Under the pieces are notes generated by a model. The model made no database searches and was not told the DNA's origin. It saw nothing but the letters and a program-made list of their open reading frames with translations. Shown here in pieces: positions 26,407 through 35,835 of a stretch of 64,000 nt of DNA. How positions within the stretch are numbered: position 1 is the first letter of the stretch; each line of letters opens with the position of its first letter. The position numbers were made by a program, and so were the translations under genes. This DNA comes from JBBROS01 sp963792675 (GTDB lineage: Bacteria > Pseudomonadota > Alphaproteobacteria > Acetobacterales > Acetobacteraceae), in the NCBI GenBank assembly GCA_963792675.1, contig CAWBWT010000005.1:229498-293497 (forward strand), in the 5' to 3' direction.

Positions 26407-28340
26407 GGCACTTTTGGCGGAGTCTGCACGGAGCGCAGCAAGCCGCCGCACGCATTGTCCTCGCCGGTGCCGAACTGGATCGTCGGCAATAGCGCCGCCA
26501 GCGGCGTGCCGATGATGCCGAGTGCGATCGCGGCCCCGCCGCGCGCCGCGAGCGGGCCGACTTCGGGCGCCAGGTTCGGCGCGCCGAGGGTACCGTTCAC
26601 ATCGATCGGCGTCGGCAGGGAGCCGATGCTGAAGTGCTTGGCCTCGGTCTTCACCGCGAGGTTCAGCTTCTCGGAGCGCAAGTCCACATCACCGGTGATG
26701 CCGACCCGCGCTTCGTCGGTGTCGATCAGCATGGTGCGGGCGTTCGCGACGCCGTTCTGCAGCACGAAGTCGGTGATCAGGCATTGCAGCTTGGCCCGGG
26801 TCGGCACGCCGATCGCCGACAGAAAGGCGTTGCCGAACTCCAGTCCGGATAGATCCACCAGCAAGGCGCTGAGGTCGCCGCCGCTGCCCATGAACAGCTT
26901 CAGTTCGCCGTTGCCGTGCGCCAGAATGTCAGCCATCGAGTGTCCGGTGCCGTCGATCACCGCCTGGCCGCCGATGGTGCCGGCGCCGCGTGCCACCCCG
27001 GTGGCCGATAGCAGCTTGTCCACGTCGACCCGGCGGAAATCGATCGTGGTGCGGGCATGCACGGCGTTGGACTTCTCCGCCAGGTTCACGTCGGCGCTCA
27101 CGTCACCCTTGCCGATGCCGAACGCGAGCGGCTTCAGGCTCACATCGCCGTTTACGATGTCCAAGTTGGCCCGCATGTTGTCGAGCGGCTGCCGCCTTCC
27201 CTGGATGCGTGCTGCCTTATACTGAAGATGCACGTCGGCCACGTTCAGCTTCGGCATGTTGATCGGGTCGTTGGGCAGCACCTTGCCGTTCGCGGGCGCG
27301 GCCGCCTTCTTGGTCCCCTTGTCAGCATCGCCCGGTTCGGCGCCGATGAAGCCGCCGAGGTCCTTCAAGTCCACCAGCTTGGACTGCAGCGTCGCGTTCA
27401 GGACCGGACGCTCCGGCTTGGTGTCGATATCGAACTTGCCGGCCAGGTCGCTGCTGCCGACCTTGCCCGAGAAGTCGTCGAACTTGACCACGCCATCGGC
27501 GTAGTTGAGCTGGCCAGCGATGCGGTATGGCGGCGTCTTCGGGATGGCGATGCCGGTCAGCGGCAGCAGCAGCGACATGTCCGGCCCGGTGAACTCGAGC
27601 TTGAGGTCGGTCCCGGCGAAGGCCAGCGGGTTTTGCACGGTTCCCACCAGGCTGACCCGGGTCGGGCCGTTGGCCACCTTGAGGTCGACCGGATAAGGCT
27701 TGCCCGCGTCCCGCAGCGACAACAGCGCGCCGCCGACGAACTCGGCCGTGACCGGCTGGTTGGCGTAGGTGCCCTCGGCGTGGGCTGCGATCTGCCCGGT
27801 CCCGTCGGCGCTGTCCTGCGTTTCGAGTGCCACGTTGAAGTCGCTGCGCAGCTTCTCGTCGCGCACGTGCACATGCCCGTCGGCGATGCGCAGCGTGCCG
27901 AGCTTCGGCTCCGGCGAGGTGCTCGTCGACGCCTGCTTGTCGCCGCCCGACGAGAAGCTCCAATTCGCGCGCCCGTCGCCGAGCCGCTGGGCGTCGACCT
28001 TGGGTGACTGCACGTCCACCACCGGCACGACCAGCTGCTTGTGGGTGATGTCCATCCACGGCTGAACGTCGACGCCGAGCCGGTCGACCGTCGCGAAATT
28101 ACCGCCGCCGGGCCAGTCGGGCGGGTTGGCAATCGTGATGCCGTCCGCCTCGATGCGGGTGTTGCGGCCGAGATGGACGTGCAGGTGGGTGACGGTCACC
28201 GGGCGGCCGAGCGCCGCCGAGGCCTGCTTGTTCACGATCGGGATCAGCCAGTCCCATTGAAACAACAGGACGGCGAGCACGAGGCCGATCAGGATCAGCC
28301 CCGACGCGGTCAGCCAACGGTGGCGCGTGATGAACGACAT
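26367..28340 (-). CDS. AsmA family protein
   Basis: A 657-residue AsmA-like protein. One N-terminal transmembrane helix (about residues 11-28, LTASGLILIGLVLAVLLF) anchors a long periplasmic region rich in beta strands, as expected for the bridge-like AsmA/TamB group implicated in phospholipid traffic to the outer membrane. The N-terminal TVTHLHVHLGRNTRIEADG and the C-terminal stretch with RTMLIDTDEARVGITGDVDL followed by INVNGTLGAPN-like repeats are typical. The start has a short gap to the NIPSNAP gene on the other strand. Monocistronic. Confidence 0.9.
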   Translation of the reverse strand: MSFITRHRWLTASGLILIGLVLAVLLFQWDWLIPIVNKQASAALGRPVTVTHLHVHLGRNTRIEADGITIANPPDWPGGGNFATVDRLGVDVQPWMDITHKQLVVPVVDVQSPKVDAQRLGDGRANWSFSSGGDKQASTSTSPEPKLGTLRIADGHVHVRDEKLRSDFNVALETQDSADGTGQIAAHAEGTYANQPVTAEFVGGALLSLRDAGKPYPVDLKVANGPTRVSLVGTVQNPLAFAGTDLKLEFTGPDMSLLLPLTGIAIPKTPPYRIAGQLNYADGVVKFDDFSGKVGSSDLAGKFDIDTKPERPVLNATLQSKLVDLKDLGGFIGAEPGDADKGTKKAAAPANGKVLPNDPINMPKLNVADVHLQYKAARIQGRRQPLDNMRANLDIVNGDVSLKPLAFGIGKGDVSADVNLAEKSNAVHARTTIDFRRVDVDKLLSATGVARGAGTIGGQAVIDGTGHSMADILAHGNGELKLFMGSGGDLSALLVDLSGLEFGNAFLSAIGVPTRAKLQCLITDFVLQNGVANARTMLIDTDEARVGITGDVDLRSEKLNLAVKTEAKHFSIGSLPTPIDVNGTLGAPNLAPEVGPLAARGGAAIALGIIGTPLAALLPTIQFGTGEDNACGGLLRSVQTPPKVPQPAAKPREGARR

Positions 28341-28436
28341 TCGTTACAAACGAAAAGCCGGGGCGGACGGTTCCACCCCACTTGCCGATCCGGAACGCCA
28401 CGGCCAAGCTGCGCCGTGGCTTGGGAGGCAATGTAA

Positions 28437-28763
28437 ATGATACATGAACTGCGGATCTATCGCTGCGTCCCCGGGCGGTTGCCCGACCTGCTGAAGCGGT
28501 TCGAGACGATCACCTTGGCACTTTGGGAACGGCATGGCATCCGCCAGGCCGGGTTCTGGACCACGGTGGTGGGCGAAAGCAACCAGGACCTGACCTACTT
28601 GCTGGCGTGGGAAAGCCTGGCCGAGCGTGACACCAAGTGGGCCGCGTTCCAGAGCGATCCGGAGTGGATCGCCAAGCGGGCGCAAACCGAGGCCAACGGC
28701 CCGATCGTGGCCAACATCGTCAACGCCATCCTGCAGCCGACCGCATTCTCAAGCGTGACTTAG
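28437..28763 (+). CDS. NIPSNAP family protein
   Basis: A 108-residue NIPSNAP-domain protein with a dimeric alpha-beta barrel fold. The start IHELRIYRCVPGRLPDLLKRF and the core GFWTTVVGESNQDLTYLLAW are diagnostic. The bacterial members are often accessory to catabolic enzymes but have no single established reaction. It is divergent from AsmA, with 96 bp between start codons, and followed by a double GC-rich hairpin. Confidence 0.9.
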   Translation: MIHELRIYRCVPGRLPDLLKRFETITLALWERHGIRQAGFWTTVVGESNQDLTYLLAWESLAERDTKWAAFQSDPEWIAKRAQTEANGPIVANIVNAILQPTAFSSVT

Positions 28764-28773
28764 TTCAGCGAGT

Positions 28774-28824
28774 CTGGGGCCGCCGGCCCCAGCTCATGCA
28801 GTTCGTTTGGGGCCGCCGGCCCCA
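28774..28824. repeat. two tandem GGGGCCGCCGGCCCC hairpins
   Basis: The palindrome CTGGGGCCGCCGGCCCCAG (28774-28792) and a second copy TGGGGCCGCCGGCCCCA (28808-28824) lie 15 bp apart between the convergent NIPSNAP and carboxypeptidase genes. They could act as a bidirectional transcription stop although no T-tract follows. The 17-bp core is identical in both copies, pointing to a dispersed repeat. Confidence 0.7.
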
Positions 28825-28849
28825 GCATGTGCAGGGCCGAGCCCTGCGA

Positions 28850-29965
28850 TCACCCGGGATAGCGATACGCGCCGCCGTGCGCGGTGCGGGTCGCGCCGGC
28901 CGGTCGAACGACGCGCACCGGTGAGACCGTGACCCGAACCTGCGGCGCGCGCCGGGGTTCGGCCGGATAGTACGCCGGGTGCTCGCGCCGGGTCGGCGCC
29001 GCGCGCGCAAAGTGCGGCCGGGCGGACACCCGTTGCGGAACCAGGGTCTGGGCCTGGGCAACGCTGATCAGCGTCGGCAGTCTCAAGGCCGGCTCGTGCC
29101 GGATCGCCACGAAGCTCGGGAGCGGCACGCCCATGCGGTCGAAGCCTTGGTCCAGCAGGCTGGCCATGTGGCCGTTGCGCTCCCCGCTGCTGGCCGCCCC
29201 CATCACCACGCCGATCAGCCGCGTGTCGCCGCGCACAGCGGAGGTGACGACGTTGAATCCCGACGCGTCGGTATAGCCGGTCTTGAGCCCATCGGCGCCG
29301 TAGTAGCTCGTCAGCAGCGATTGGTGGTTGTGCACCATCCGGCCGCCATACACGAAGTAGGGCGTGCTGAAATAATGGTAGAACCCGGGGAAATCCAGGA
29401 CCAGGTGGCGGGCCAGCACGGCCATGTCGGGCGCGGTCGTGACCTGGTTCCAATCGGGCAGGCCGGACGCGTTGCGGAAGGTCGTCCGGCTCATGCCGAG
29501 CGCCCGGGCGCGCATCGTCATCATCTGCGCGAACCGCTCCTCGTCGCCGCCCAGCAACTCGCCGAGTGCCGCCGCCGCGTCGTTGGCCGATTTGGTGACA
29601 AGGCCCAGGACGCACTGCTCGACCGTGATCAGGCTGCCCGGCATCAGCCCGAGCTTGGTGGGCGACATCGCGCTGGCAGCCGGGCTGACCGGCACATACT
29701 GGTTCAAGGTGACCCGGCGGTCGCGCAGCCCCTCGAACAGCATGTAGAGCGTCATCATCTTGGTCAGGCTGGCCGGAAAGCGCAGCTCGTCCGGGTTGGC
29801 TGCCGACAGCACGTTGCCGGTGGCGGCGTCGATGACGATGGAGCTGTAACGGTCCGAGCCGACCTGCGCCTCGGCGACGTGAGATCGTGTCGCGAACAGC
29901 AGCACGGCAGCCATCGTCAGCACCAGGCGCGGAAGCACGCGCCCCCCGGCAAATTTGGCCAGCAT
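28850..29965 (-). CDS. D-alanyl-D-alanine carboxypeptidase family protein
   Basis: A 371-residue penicillin-binding protein of the DacF/PBP5-like S11 group, trimming D-Ala from peptidoglycan pentapeptides in the periplasm. Active-site motifs are Ser66-x-x-Lys69 (FPASLTKM), Ser126-Ala-Asn128 and Lys228-Thr-Gly230. A signal peptide covers about residues 1-33. The C-terminal ~75 residues are Arg/Pro/Ala rich (ARPHFARAAPTRREHP) and replace the usual PBP5 C-terminal domain and amphipathic anchor. The ATG at 29965 directly precedes the signal peptide; longer in-frame reading upstream is not credible. Confidence 0.93.
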   Translation of the reverse strand: MLAKFAGGRVLPRLVLTMAAVLLFATRSHVAEAQVGSDRYSSIVIDAATGNVLSAANPDELRFPASLTKMMTLYMLFEGLRDRRVTLNQYVPVSPAASAMSPTKLGLMPGSLITVEQCVLGLVTKSANDAAAALGELLGGDEERFAQMMTMRARALGMSRTTFRNASGLPDWNQVTTAPDMAVLARHLVLDFPGFYHYFSTPYFVYGGRMVHNHQSLLTSYYGADGLKTGYTDASGFNVVTSAVRGDTRLIGVVMGAASSGERNGHMASLLDQGFDRMGVPLPSFVAIRHEPALRLPTLISVAQAQTLVPQRVSARPHFARAAPTRREHPAYYPAEPRRAPQVRVTVSPVRVVRPAGATRTAHGGAYRYPG

Positions 29966-30282
29966 CAAACCGTTCCCCGCGACGTCGCGGGTTCGACCAT
30001 ACGTGCGGGGCTGTCGCACTGTCCAGTGTTGATGAACGAAAGTTTGCTCTAGCAACAGGGCATTAGGCCACGCTGTTGCGGGTTCTGCCTGACAAAATCT
30101 ATCAATCTCTGTCAAAGCACCAACAAATCGTATGTTGCACTGCACAAGTTTCTTGACAGCGCGATGCCGGTCCAGCATCAACCGCCATGTTGCATTGCAG
30201 CAATCGTTTACGCTGCAGGCTGCTTTTAGGACGTCGTAAACTCAAGGCCGGGTCGAACTCGGTGTTGCAATAAGGAAGACCG
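29966..30282. other. intergenic region with phasin promoter
   Basis: No gene is supported. The left part serves the divergent carboxypeptidase gene. The right part is AT-richer, contains a TTGACA at 30153-30158 as possible -35 of the phasin promoter (its -10 is weak), and the two TGC-rich motifs given separately. Confidence 0.5.
30135..30202. promoter_or_regulatory. two PhaR-type operator candidates upstream of phasin
   Basis: TTGCACTGCACAA (30135-30147) and TTGCATTGCAGCA (30190-30202) share the core TTGCA-N-TGCA. Both fit the PhaR consensus TGCRNYGCASMA that I recall for Bradyrhizobium. They flank a TTGACA at 30153-30158, a good arrangement for repression of phasin by PhaR that is relieved when polyhydroxyalkanoate binds PhaR. 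A third TGTTGCAA-like half-site is near 30263. Functional assignment is inference. Confidence 0.55.
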
Positions 30283-30630
30283 ATGATGAAAACCGCCGAA
30301 CAATTCGTTTCATTCAGCCAAGCGAATTTTGAAGCGATGGTGAAGTCCAGCCAAATTTTTGCCAGCGGCTGGCAGGACCTGACCAAGCAGATGGCCGCCA
30401 CTGCGCAGGCGACAATGGACGAGACGATGTCGACGTTCCGCGCGCTGTCGACGGTGAAGTCGGTCAAGGAAGCGATGGAGCTGCACACCTCGCTCGCCAA
30501 GTCCACGATCGAGAAGGCGGTCGCGCAGACCGGCCACGTCACCGAGACGTCCTTCAAGCTCGCCGAGCAGGCGATGGAGCCGATCGCGAGTCGCGTCTCG
30601 GTCGCCGTTGACAGCTTCAAGGGCGCGTAA
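30283..30630 (+). CDS. phasin family protein (polyhydroxyalkanoate granule-associated)
   Basis: A 115-residue phasin. Typical features are the N-terminal FVSFSQANFEAMVKSSQIFASGWQDL and the amphipathic helices with periodic Ala, ending near VAVDSFKGA. Phasins coat PHA granules and limit their coalescence. AAGGAAGA precedes the ATG; a second ATG immediately follows. The gene is flanked by PhaR-like operators upstream and a strong terminator downstream, so it is a monocistronic unit. Confidence 0.92.
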   Translation: MMKTAEQFVSFSQANFEAMVKSSQIFASGWQDLTKQMAATAQATMDETMSTFRALSTVKSVKEAMELHTSLAKSTIEKAVAQTGHVTETSFKLAEQAMEPIASRVSVAVDSFKGA

Positions 30631-30658
30631 ACTCCGCTCCCTTCCAAAGACGGCGAAC

Positions 30659-30686
30659 AAGGCCCGGGCACCGTCCCGGGCCTTTT
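30659..30686 (+). terminator. rho-independent terminator after phasin gene
   Basis: The stem GGCCCGGG / CCCGGGCC encloses a five-base loop and is followed by CTTTT-type T residues (30681-30686), starting 28 nt after the phasin stop. Flanking AA upstream gives extra pairing with the T-run. Confidence 0.85.
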
Positions 30687-30837
30687 GCGTTGGGGTGCAG
30701 GCACGGTCGGGCGCGCACCACTTTTATTGGCCGACCGCGCTCTGATATGGGTTATTCTGCCCCGCCGGCTAATCCGGCGGGAGCGGCGCAGTGCGGCATT
30801 GCATCGGCTGCGGCTTCGGGACCAGGATAACAGGGCA

Positions 30838-31194
30838 ATGACAACGACGGCGATGAGCGACAACGACAAGCGCGGGACGGGTGGTGGGTCGGAGAACGGT
30901 CCGAACACCGGCGTCGTCGTGAAGGCGCGGCCGAAGACGCGCAAGCCCGCCATGTACAAAGTTTTGATGCTGAACGACGACTACACACCCATGGAGTTCG
31001 TCGTTCATGTCCTCGAGCGGTTCTTCCAAAAGACCCGCGAGGAGGCGACTCGGATCATGCTGCATGTACATCGGCGAGGCGTGGGCGTGTGCGGGGCCTA
31101 CACGTACGAGGTGGCTGAAACGAAGGTCACCCAGGTGATGGACCTGGCGCGGCAGAACCAGCACCCGCTGCAATGCACGATCGAGAAAGAATGA
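30838..31194 (+). CDS. clpS: ATP-dependent Clp protease adapter ClpS
   Basis: A 118-residue N-degron adaptor that delivers substrates with bulky N-terminal residues to ClpAP. The binding pocket region is LNDDYTPMEFVVHVLERFF near residues 48-66 and the lid HRRGVGVCGAYTYEVAETKV follows, with conserved Asp-Asp and His. A disordered N-terminal tail of about 35 residues engages ClpA. Starts at 30838 or 30853 (MSDNDK) are both possible. clpA follows after 259 bp. Confidence 0.94.
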   Translation: MTTTAMSDNDKRGTGGGSENGPNTGVVVKARPKTRKPAMYKVLMLNDDYTPMEFVVHVLERFFQKTREEATRIMLHVHRRGVGVCGAYTYEVAETKVTQVMDLARQNQHPLQCTIEKE

Positions 31195-31453
31195 GACGAG
31201 CCCGCACGACCACGAAGGCTGCTGCGCGGGACGGTGTCCGGCACCTCTGTCCCGTGGGTTCCCCGGCGGCGAAGAGAAGGCGGTCCTGGCCGAATGGCGG
31301 ACTGCACAACACGACTGGCGTGACCATATCGTGAATGGTCGTCAGAGTTTAAGCTGGTCTGGGATGCCTGGCGGTCCCTGCCATCCCGCCAGGGCGGTTA
31401 ACCCTGGTCCGATGCCAGGCTTGTAAGCATCCCGGTTCGAAGGAGCGTCACCC

Positions 31454-33800
31454 ATGTTGTCCCGCAACCTTGAACAGACGCTGCACCGCGCCCTGTCATT
31501 GGCGAGCGAGCGCCGCCACGAATACGCGACGCTCGAGCACCTGCTGCTCGGCCTCGCCGACGACAGTGACGCCGCCACCGTGCTGCGTGCCTGCGGCGTC
31601 GACCTCGACAAGCTCCGCCAGGATCTGAGCGAGTTCCTCGACAAGGACCTGTCCGGCCTCGCCACCGACCGGGCCGGCGACCCGAAGCCGACCGCCGGGT
31701 TCCAGCGCGTGGTGCAGCGTGCCGCCATCCACGTGCAGAGCTCCGGCCGTGACGAGGTGACCGGCGCCAACGTGCTCGTTGCCCTGTTCAGCGAGCGGGA
31801 AAGCCACGCTGTCTACTTCTTGCAGCTGCAGGACATGACCCGGCTCGACGCCGTCAACTTCATCAGCCACGGCATCGCCAAGGCGCCCGGCCGCACCGCG
31901 CAGCGCCCCGTCACCGGCAGCAAGGACGAGCCCGGGCCACGAGAACGAGCGCGAGGAGAAGCCGGGCCGGCGGCAGCAGGACGCGCTGACCAATTACTGC
32001 GTCAACCTCAACAAGAAGGCGCAGGCCGGCAAGATCGACCCGCTGATCGGCCGCGACTCGGAGATCGAGCGCACGATCCAGATCCTGTGCCGCCGCACCA
32101 AGAACAACCCGCTCTATGTCGGTGACCCCGGCGTCGGCAAGACCGCCATCGCCGAGGGCCTGGCCAAGCGCATCGTCGAGGGCGACGTGCCCGAGGTGCT
32201 GGCCAAGTCCACCATCTTCGCGCTCGACATGGGCGCCCTGCTGGCCGGCACCCGCTACCGCGGCGACTTCGAGGAGCGGCTGAAGGCGGTCGTGACCGAA
32301 TTGGAAGCCCACCCCGGCAGCATCCTGTTCATCGACGAGATCCACACCGTGATCGGTGCCGGCGCGACCAGCGGCGGTGCGATGGATGCGTCGAACCTGC
32401 TAAAGCCCGCTTTAGCGTCCGGCACGCTGCGCTGCGTCGGCAGCACCACCTACAAGGAATACCGCAACTACTTCGAGAAGGACCGGGCGCTCGTGCGCCG
32501 CTTCCAGAAGATCGACGTCAACGAGCCGTCGATGGAGGACGCGGTCAAGATCCTGCGCGGCCTCAAGACCAACTACGAGAAGCACCACAAGGTGAAGTAC
32601 ACCGAGGAAGCGATCCGCGGCGCGGTCGAGCTCTCGGCCAAGTACATCAACGACCGCAAGCTGCCGGACAAGGCGATCGACGTCATCGACGAGGTCGGTG
32701 CCTCCCGGATGCTGCAGCCCGAGGGCAAGCGCCGCAAGACGGTCACCCTGCGCGACGTCGAGGAGATCGTCGCCAAGATCGCCCGCATTCCCCCCAAGTC
32801 GGTCAGCGCCGACGACAAGGAGACGCTGCGCAACCTCGAGCGCGACCTGAAGTCGATGGTGTTCGGCCAGGACAAGGCGATCGAGGCATTGGCCGCCGCG
32901 ATCAAGCTCAGCCGCGCCGGGCTGCGCGAGGCGGAAAAGCCGATCGGCAACTATCTGTTCAGCGGCCCGACCGGCGTCGGCAAGACCGAGGTCGCGCGCC
33001 AGTTGGCCAGCACGCTCGGCATCGAGCTGACCCGGTTCGACATGAGCGAGTACATGGAGCGGCACAGCGTGTCGCGGCTCATCGGTGCGCCGCCGGGCTA
33101 TGTCGGCTTCGACCAGGGTGGCTTACTGACCGACGCCATCGACCAGCACCCGCATTGCGTGCTGCTGCTCGACGAGATCGAGAAGGCCCATCCGGACCTG
33201 TTCAACATCCTTCTTCAGGTGATGGACCACGGCAAGCTTACGGACCACAACGGCAAGGTTGTGGATTTCAGGAACGTCATCCTGATCATGACCACCAACG
33301 CCGGCGCGTCGGACTTGGCCAAGGAGTCGATCGGCTTCGCTCGCGCCGAGCGTGAAGGCGAGGACACCGAGGCGATCAAGCGGCTGTTCACCCCCGAGTT
33401 CCGCAACCGGCTCGATGCGGTGATCACCTTCGCCGGGCTGACGCCGGAGATCGTCGGCCGGGTCGTGGAGAAGTTCGTCATGCAGCTCGAGGCGCAACTC
33501 GCCGACCGCAACGTGACGATCGAGCTGTCGTCGGCGGCCAAGGAGTGGCTGGCCGAGCGGGGCTACGACCGCCTCTATGGCGCGCGTCCGCTGGGCCGGG
33601 TGATCCAGGAGTTCATCAAGAAGCCTCTGGCGGAGGAGCTGCTGTTCGGCAAGCTCGCCAAGGGCGGCTCGGTCAAGGTGTCGCTCAAGGACGACAAGCT
33701 CGAGTTCGACTACACCGAAGCCACGGCACCTGCGACGCCAAAGGCCGAGGGCGACGGCGACGAGGGCTCGAGCGAGCGGGAACCGGAGGCCGCCCAGTAA
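31454..33800 (+). pseudogene. clpA: ATP-dependent Clp protease ATP-binding subunit ClpA, frameshifted as read
   Basis: The AAA+ unfoldase partner of ClpP, about 781 residues after repair. The N-domain (LEHLLLGLADD) is in the first frame. The frame breaks near 31935 in a CCCGGGCC run after SKDEPG; D1 then continues in the next frame with Walker A GDPGVGKT and Walker B ILFIDEIHTVIGAG, and D2 has GPTGVGKTE and VLLLDEIEKAH. The C-terminal tail is acidic. One extra base explains the break; all motifs are intact on both sides, and the gene is normally important, so an assembly error is likely. GAAGGAG precedes the ATG. clpS lies upstream, matching the usual pair. Confidence 0.88.
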
Positions 33801-33836
33801 ACAGCTGAGTAGGGCGGTGAACCAGGGGCAGGGCGC

Positions 33837-34115
33837 ATGAAAGCCATCTGGAACGGCAAGGTCGTCGCGGAAAGCGACGACATCGTCAACGTCGAGGGCA
33901 ATGCCTACTTCCCGGCATCCGCCCTCGACCGTTCGGTGCTGGTCGACAGCGCCCGCACCAGCGTTTGTCCGTGGAAGGGCACCGCGCACTACTACTCGCT
34001 CCGGGTCGACGGCCAGGACAACCAGGACGCGGTCTGGTTCTATCCGGAGCCGAAGCCCGGTGCCGAGCAAGTCAAGGATCGCGTCGCGTTCTGGAAGGGC
34101 GTTCAGGTCTCCTGA
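33837..34115 (+). CDS. DUF427 domain-containing protein
   Basis: A 92-residue DUF427 protein with the characteristic core RTSVCPWKGTAHYYSLRVDG, which includes the conserved Cys-Pro-Trp-Lys-Gly segment. The family is small, soluble and of unknown function; the Cys and His are conserved. It lies 36 nt after clpA on the same strand and could be co-transcribed. Confidence 0.92.
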   Translation: MKAIWNGKVVAESDDIVNVEGNAYFPASALDRSVLVDSARTSVCPWKGTAHYYSLRVDGQDNQDAVWFYPEPKPGAEQVKDRVAFWKGVQVS

Positions 34116-34186
34116 AGCCGGCCTGTTAGGCCGCCCCATACGACGCCGCTTTGTGCTACACTGCCGCCGTTCAAGGGCGGTGCGCG

Positions 34187-35638
34187 ATGGACGTTCAGTT
34201 CGATGCGGCGGCTTCCCCGGCGTGCCGGCGGTTGGCCGACCTTCCAGGTCCTCCCTTCTGGCCCCTGGTGGGCAACCTCCTGCAACTCGATCTCGACCGC
34301 TTCCATCAGCAGGTCGAGACGTGGGCCGAGCGCTACGGACCGCTCTATCGGTTTCGCATCGGGCCGCGCGACGTGCTGGTGGTGGCGCGTCCGGACTTGA
34401 TCACCACCCTGCTGCGTGACCGGCCGGAGGGCTGGAGCCGGTTGCGGTCGATGCAGGCCGTCATCTACGAGATGGAGATCGACGGCGTGTTCGCGGCCGA
34501 AGGCGAGGCGTGGCGGCGCCAACGCCGGCTCGTGGCAGCCGCATTCACCCCCGGCCACCTCGCCCGCTATTTCCCGCTCGTGGCCCGCATCACCGAGCGG
34601 CTGCTGGCCCGGCTGCACGAAGCCGCCCGCGCCGGGGAAGCGGTCGACCTCCAGGCGACGTTGATGCGCTATTCGGTGGACGTGACCGCGAGCCTGGCAT
34701 TCGGCATTGACGTCAACACCATGCAGCAAAGCCACGACGTGCTGCAGAGCCACCTGGACACGGTGTTCCCGACCCTAATGCGCCGCATCATGGCGCCATT
34801 CCCGCTGTGGCGATATGTGAAGCTGCCGGCCGACCGCGCTTTCGACCGCCATCTGGCCGCCGGTCATCAAGCGGTGGCCGCCTTCGTCCAAAGCACGCGC
34901 GAGCGGATGCGCCACGACCCGTCGCTTGCGGAACGTCCGAACAACCTGCTGGAAGCCATGCTGGCGGCACGCGACGAAGACGGCGCCGTGCTGGCCGAGT
35001 CCGAGGTCGCCGGCAACGTCTTCACCATGCTGCTCGCCGGCGAGGACACCACCGCCAACACATTGGCCTGGAGCCTTTATCTGCTGCATACCCACCCCGA
35101 AGCCTGGCGGGCGGTCGTGGCGGAGGTGGATGCGGCGCTTGGGGCTGACGCGGTTCCGCCCAGCATGGAGGCGGCGAACCGTCTCATGTCGATCGAGCAT
35201 TGCTCCAACGAGTCGATGCGGCTGCGTCCGGTGGCGCCGCTGAACTACCTCGAGAACAACCGTCCGACCGAGTTCGGCGGCTTGGCGTTGCCGGCCGGGA
35301 CCTTCGTCATCTGCGCGATGCGCAGCGGCGCGGTGGATGTCCGGGTCAAGCCGGATGCGGCCGAGTTCCGGCCAGACCGCTGGCGCGACCCGGTGGCCGC
35401 CGACCGCACGCTGACGGCAGCGTCGATGCCGTTCGGCGGCGGACCGCGCATCTGCCCGGGCCGGTTCCTGGCCATGCTCGAGATGAAGATGGTGGTGGCG
35501 ACCATCGCCCGGAACTTCACGCTGCTCGAGGTCGGCACCGCGGACGGGGCGCCACCCCGAGAGCGGATGGCGTTCGCGATGTCGCCGGTCGGTTTGCGGA
35601 TGAAACTTGCTCCACGCGCGGACCCGCCGGCCCTCTGA
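34187..35638 (+). CDS. cytochrome P450
   Basis: A 483-residue soluble bacterial P450. The haem-binding loop FGGGPRICPGR has the Cys ligand at 423; the I-helix oxygen-activation motif is LLAGEDTTANTLAW with Ala-Gly-x-Asp-Thr-Thr; the ExxR pair is in NESMRLRP. No N-terminal anchor is seen. AGEDTT and the length (longer than the 400-residue camphor-type enzymes) resemble class-II-like fatty-acid or xenobiotic P450s. No ferredoxin or reductase gene is adjacent, so the redox partner is unknown. It is followed by a Tat-exported multicopper oxidase about 200 bp downstream. Confidence 0.93.
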   Translation: MDVQFDAAASPACRRLADLPGPPFWPLVGNLLQLDLDRFHQQVETWAERYGPLYRFRIGPRDVLVVARPDLITTLLRDRPEGWSRLRSMQAVIYEMEIDGVFAAEGEAWRRQRRLVAAAFTPGHLARYFPLVARITERLLARLHEAARAGEAVDLQATLMRYSVDVTASLAFGIDVNTMQQSHDVLQSHLDTVFPTLMRRIMAPFPLWRYVKLPADRAFDRHLAAGHQAVAAFVQSTRERMRHDPSLAERPNNLLEAMLAARDEDGAVLAESEVAGNVFTMLLAGEDTTANTLAWSLYLLHTHPEAWRAVVAEVDAALGADAVPPSMEAANRLMSIEHCSNESMRLRPVAPLNYLENNRPTEFGGLALPAGTFVICAMRSGAVDVRVKPDAAEFRPDRWRDPVAADRTLTAASMPFGGGPRICPGRFLAMLEMKMVVATIARNFTLLEVGTADGAPPRERMAFAMSPVGLRMKLAPRADPPAL

Positions 35639-35835
35639 CGAACGCTGCGGCGACGAGCCGGCACCCGGCCGCATCCTATCGGCGCTGTTGGTAGGAACCC
35701 GATTCTTGCAATGCCGTGTCGGCTACCGGGATTCGACTACTTGCTGAGACTGCAGGTCGTTGCGGTTCGCAATATCATCCCCGTTTCCGTCGCACCGATA
35801 TCGCCGTGCGGCGTGGCAGAAGCGGGGACCGACAC

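Noticed and set aside
31425..31445. GGTTCGAAGG resembling a tRNA T-loop
   Set aside because: No acceptor, anticodon or D-arm pairing can be drawn around it; it lies in the clpA leader.
31195..31453. Riboswitch or attenuator in the clpS-clpA gap
   Set aside because: Several weak stems can be drawn, but no known riboswitch core or terminator with T-tract is visible.
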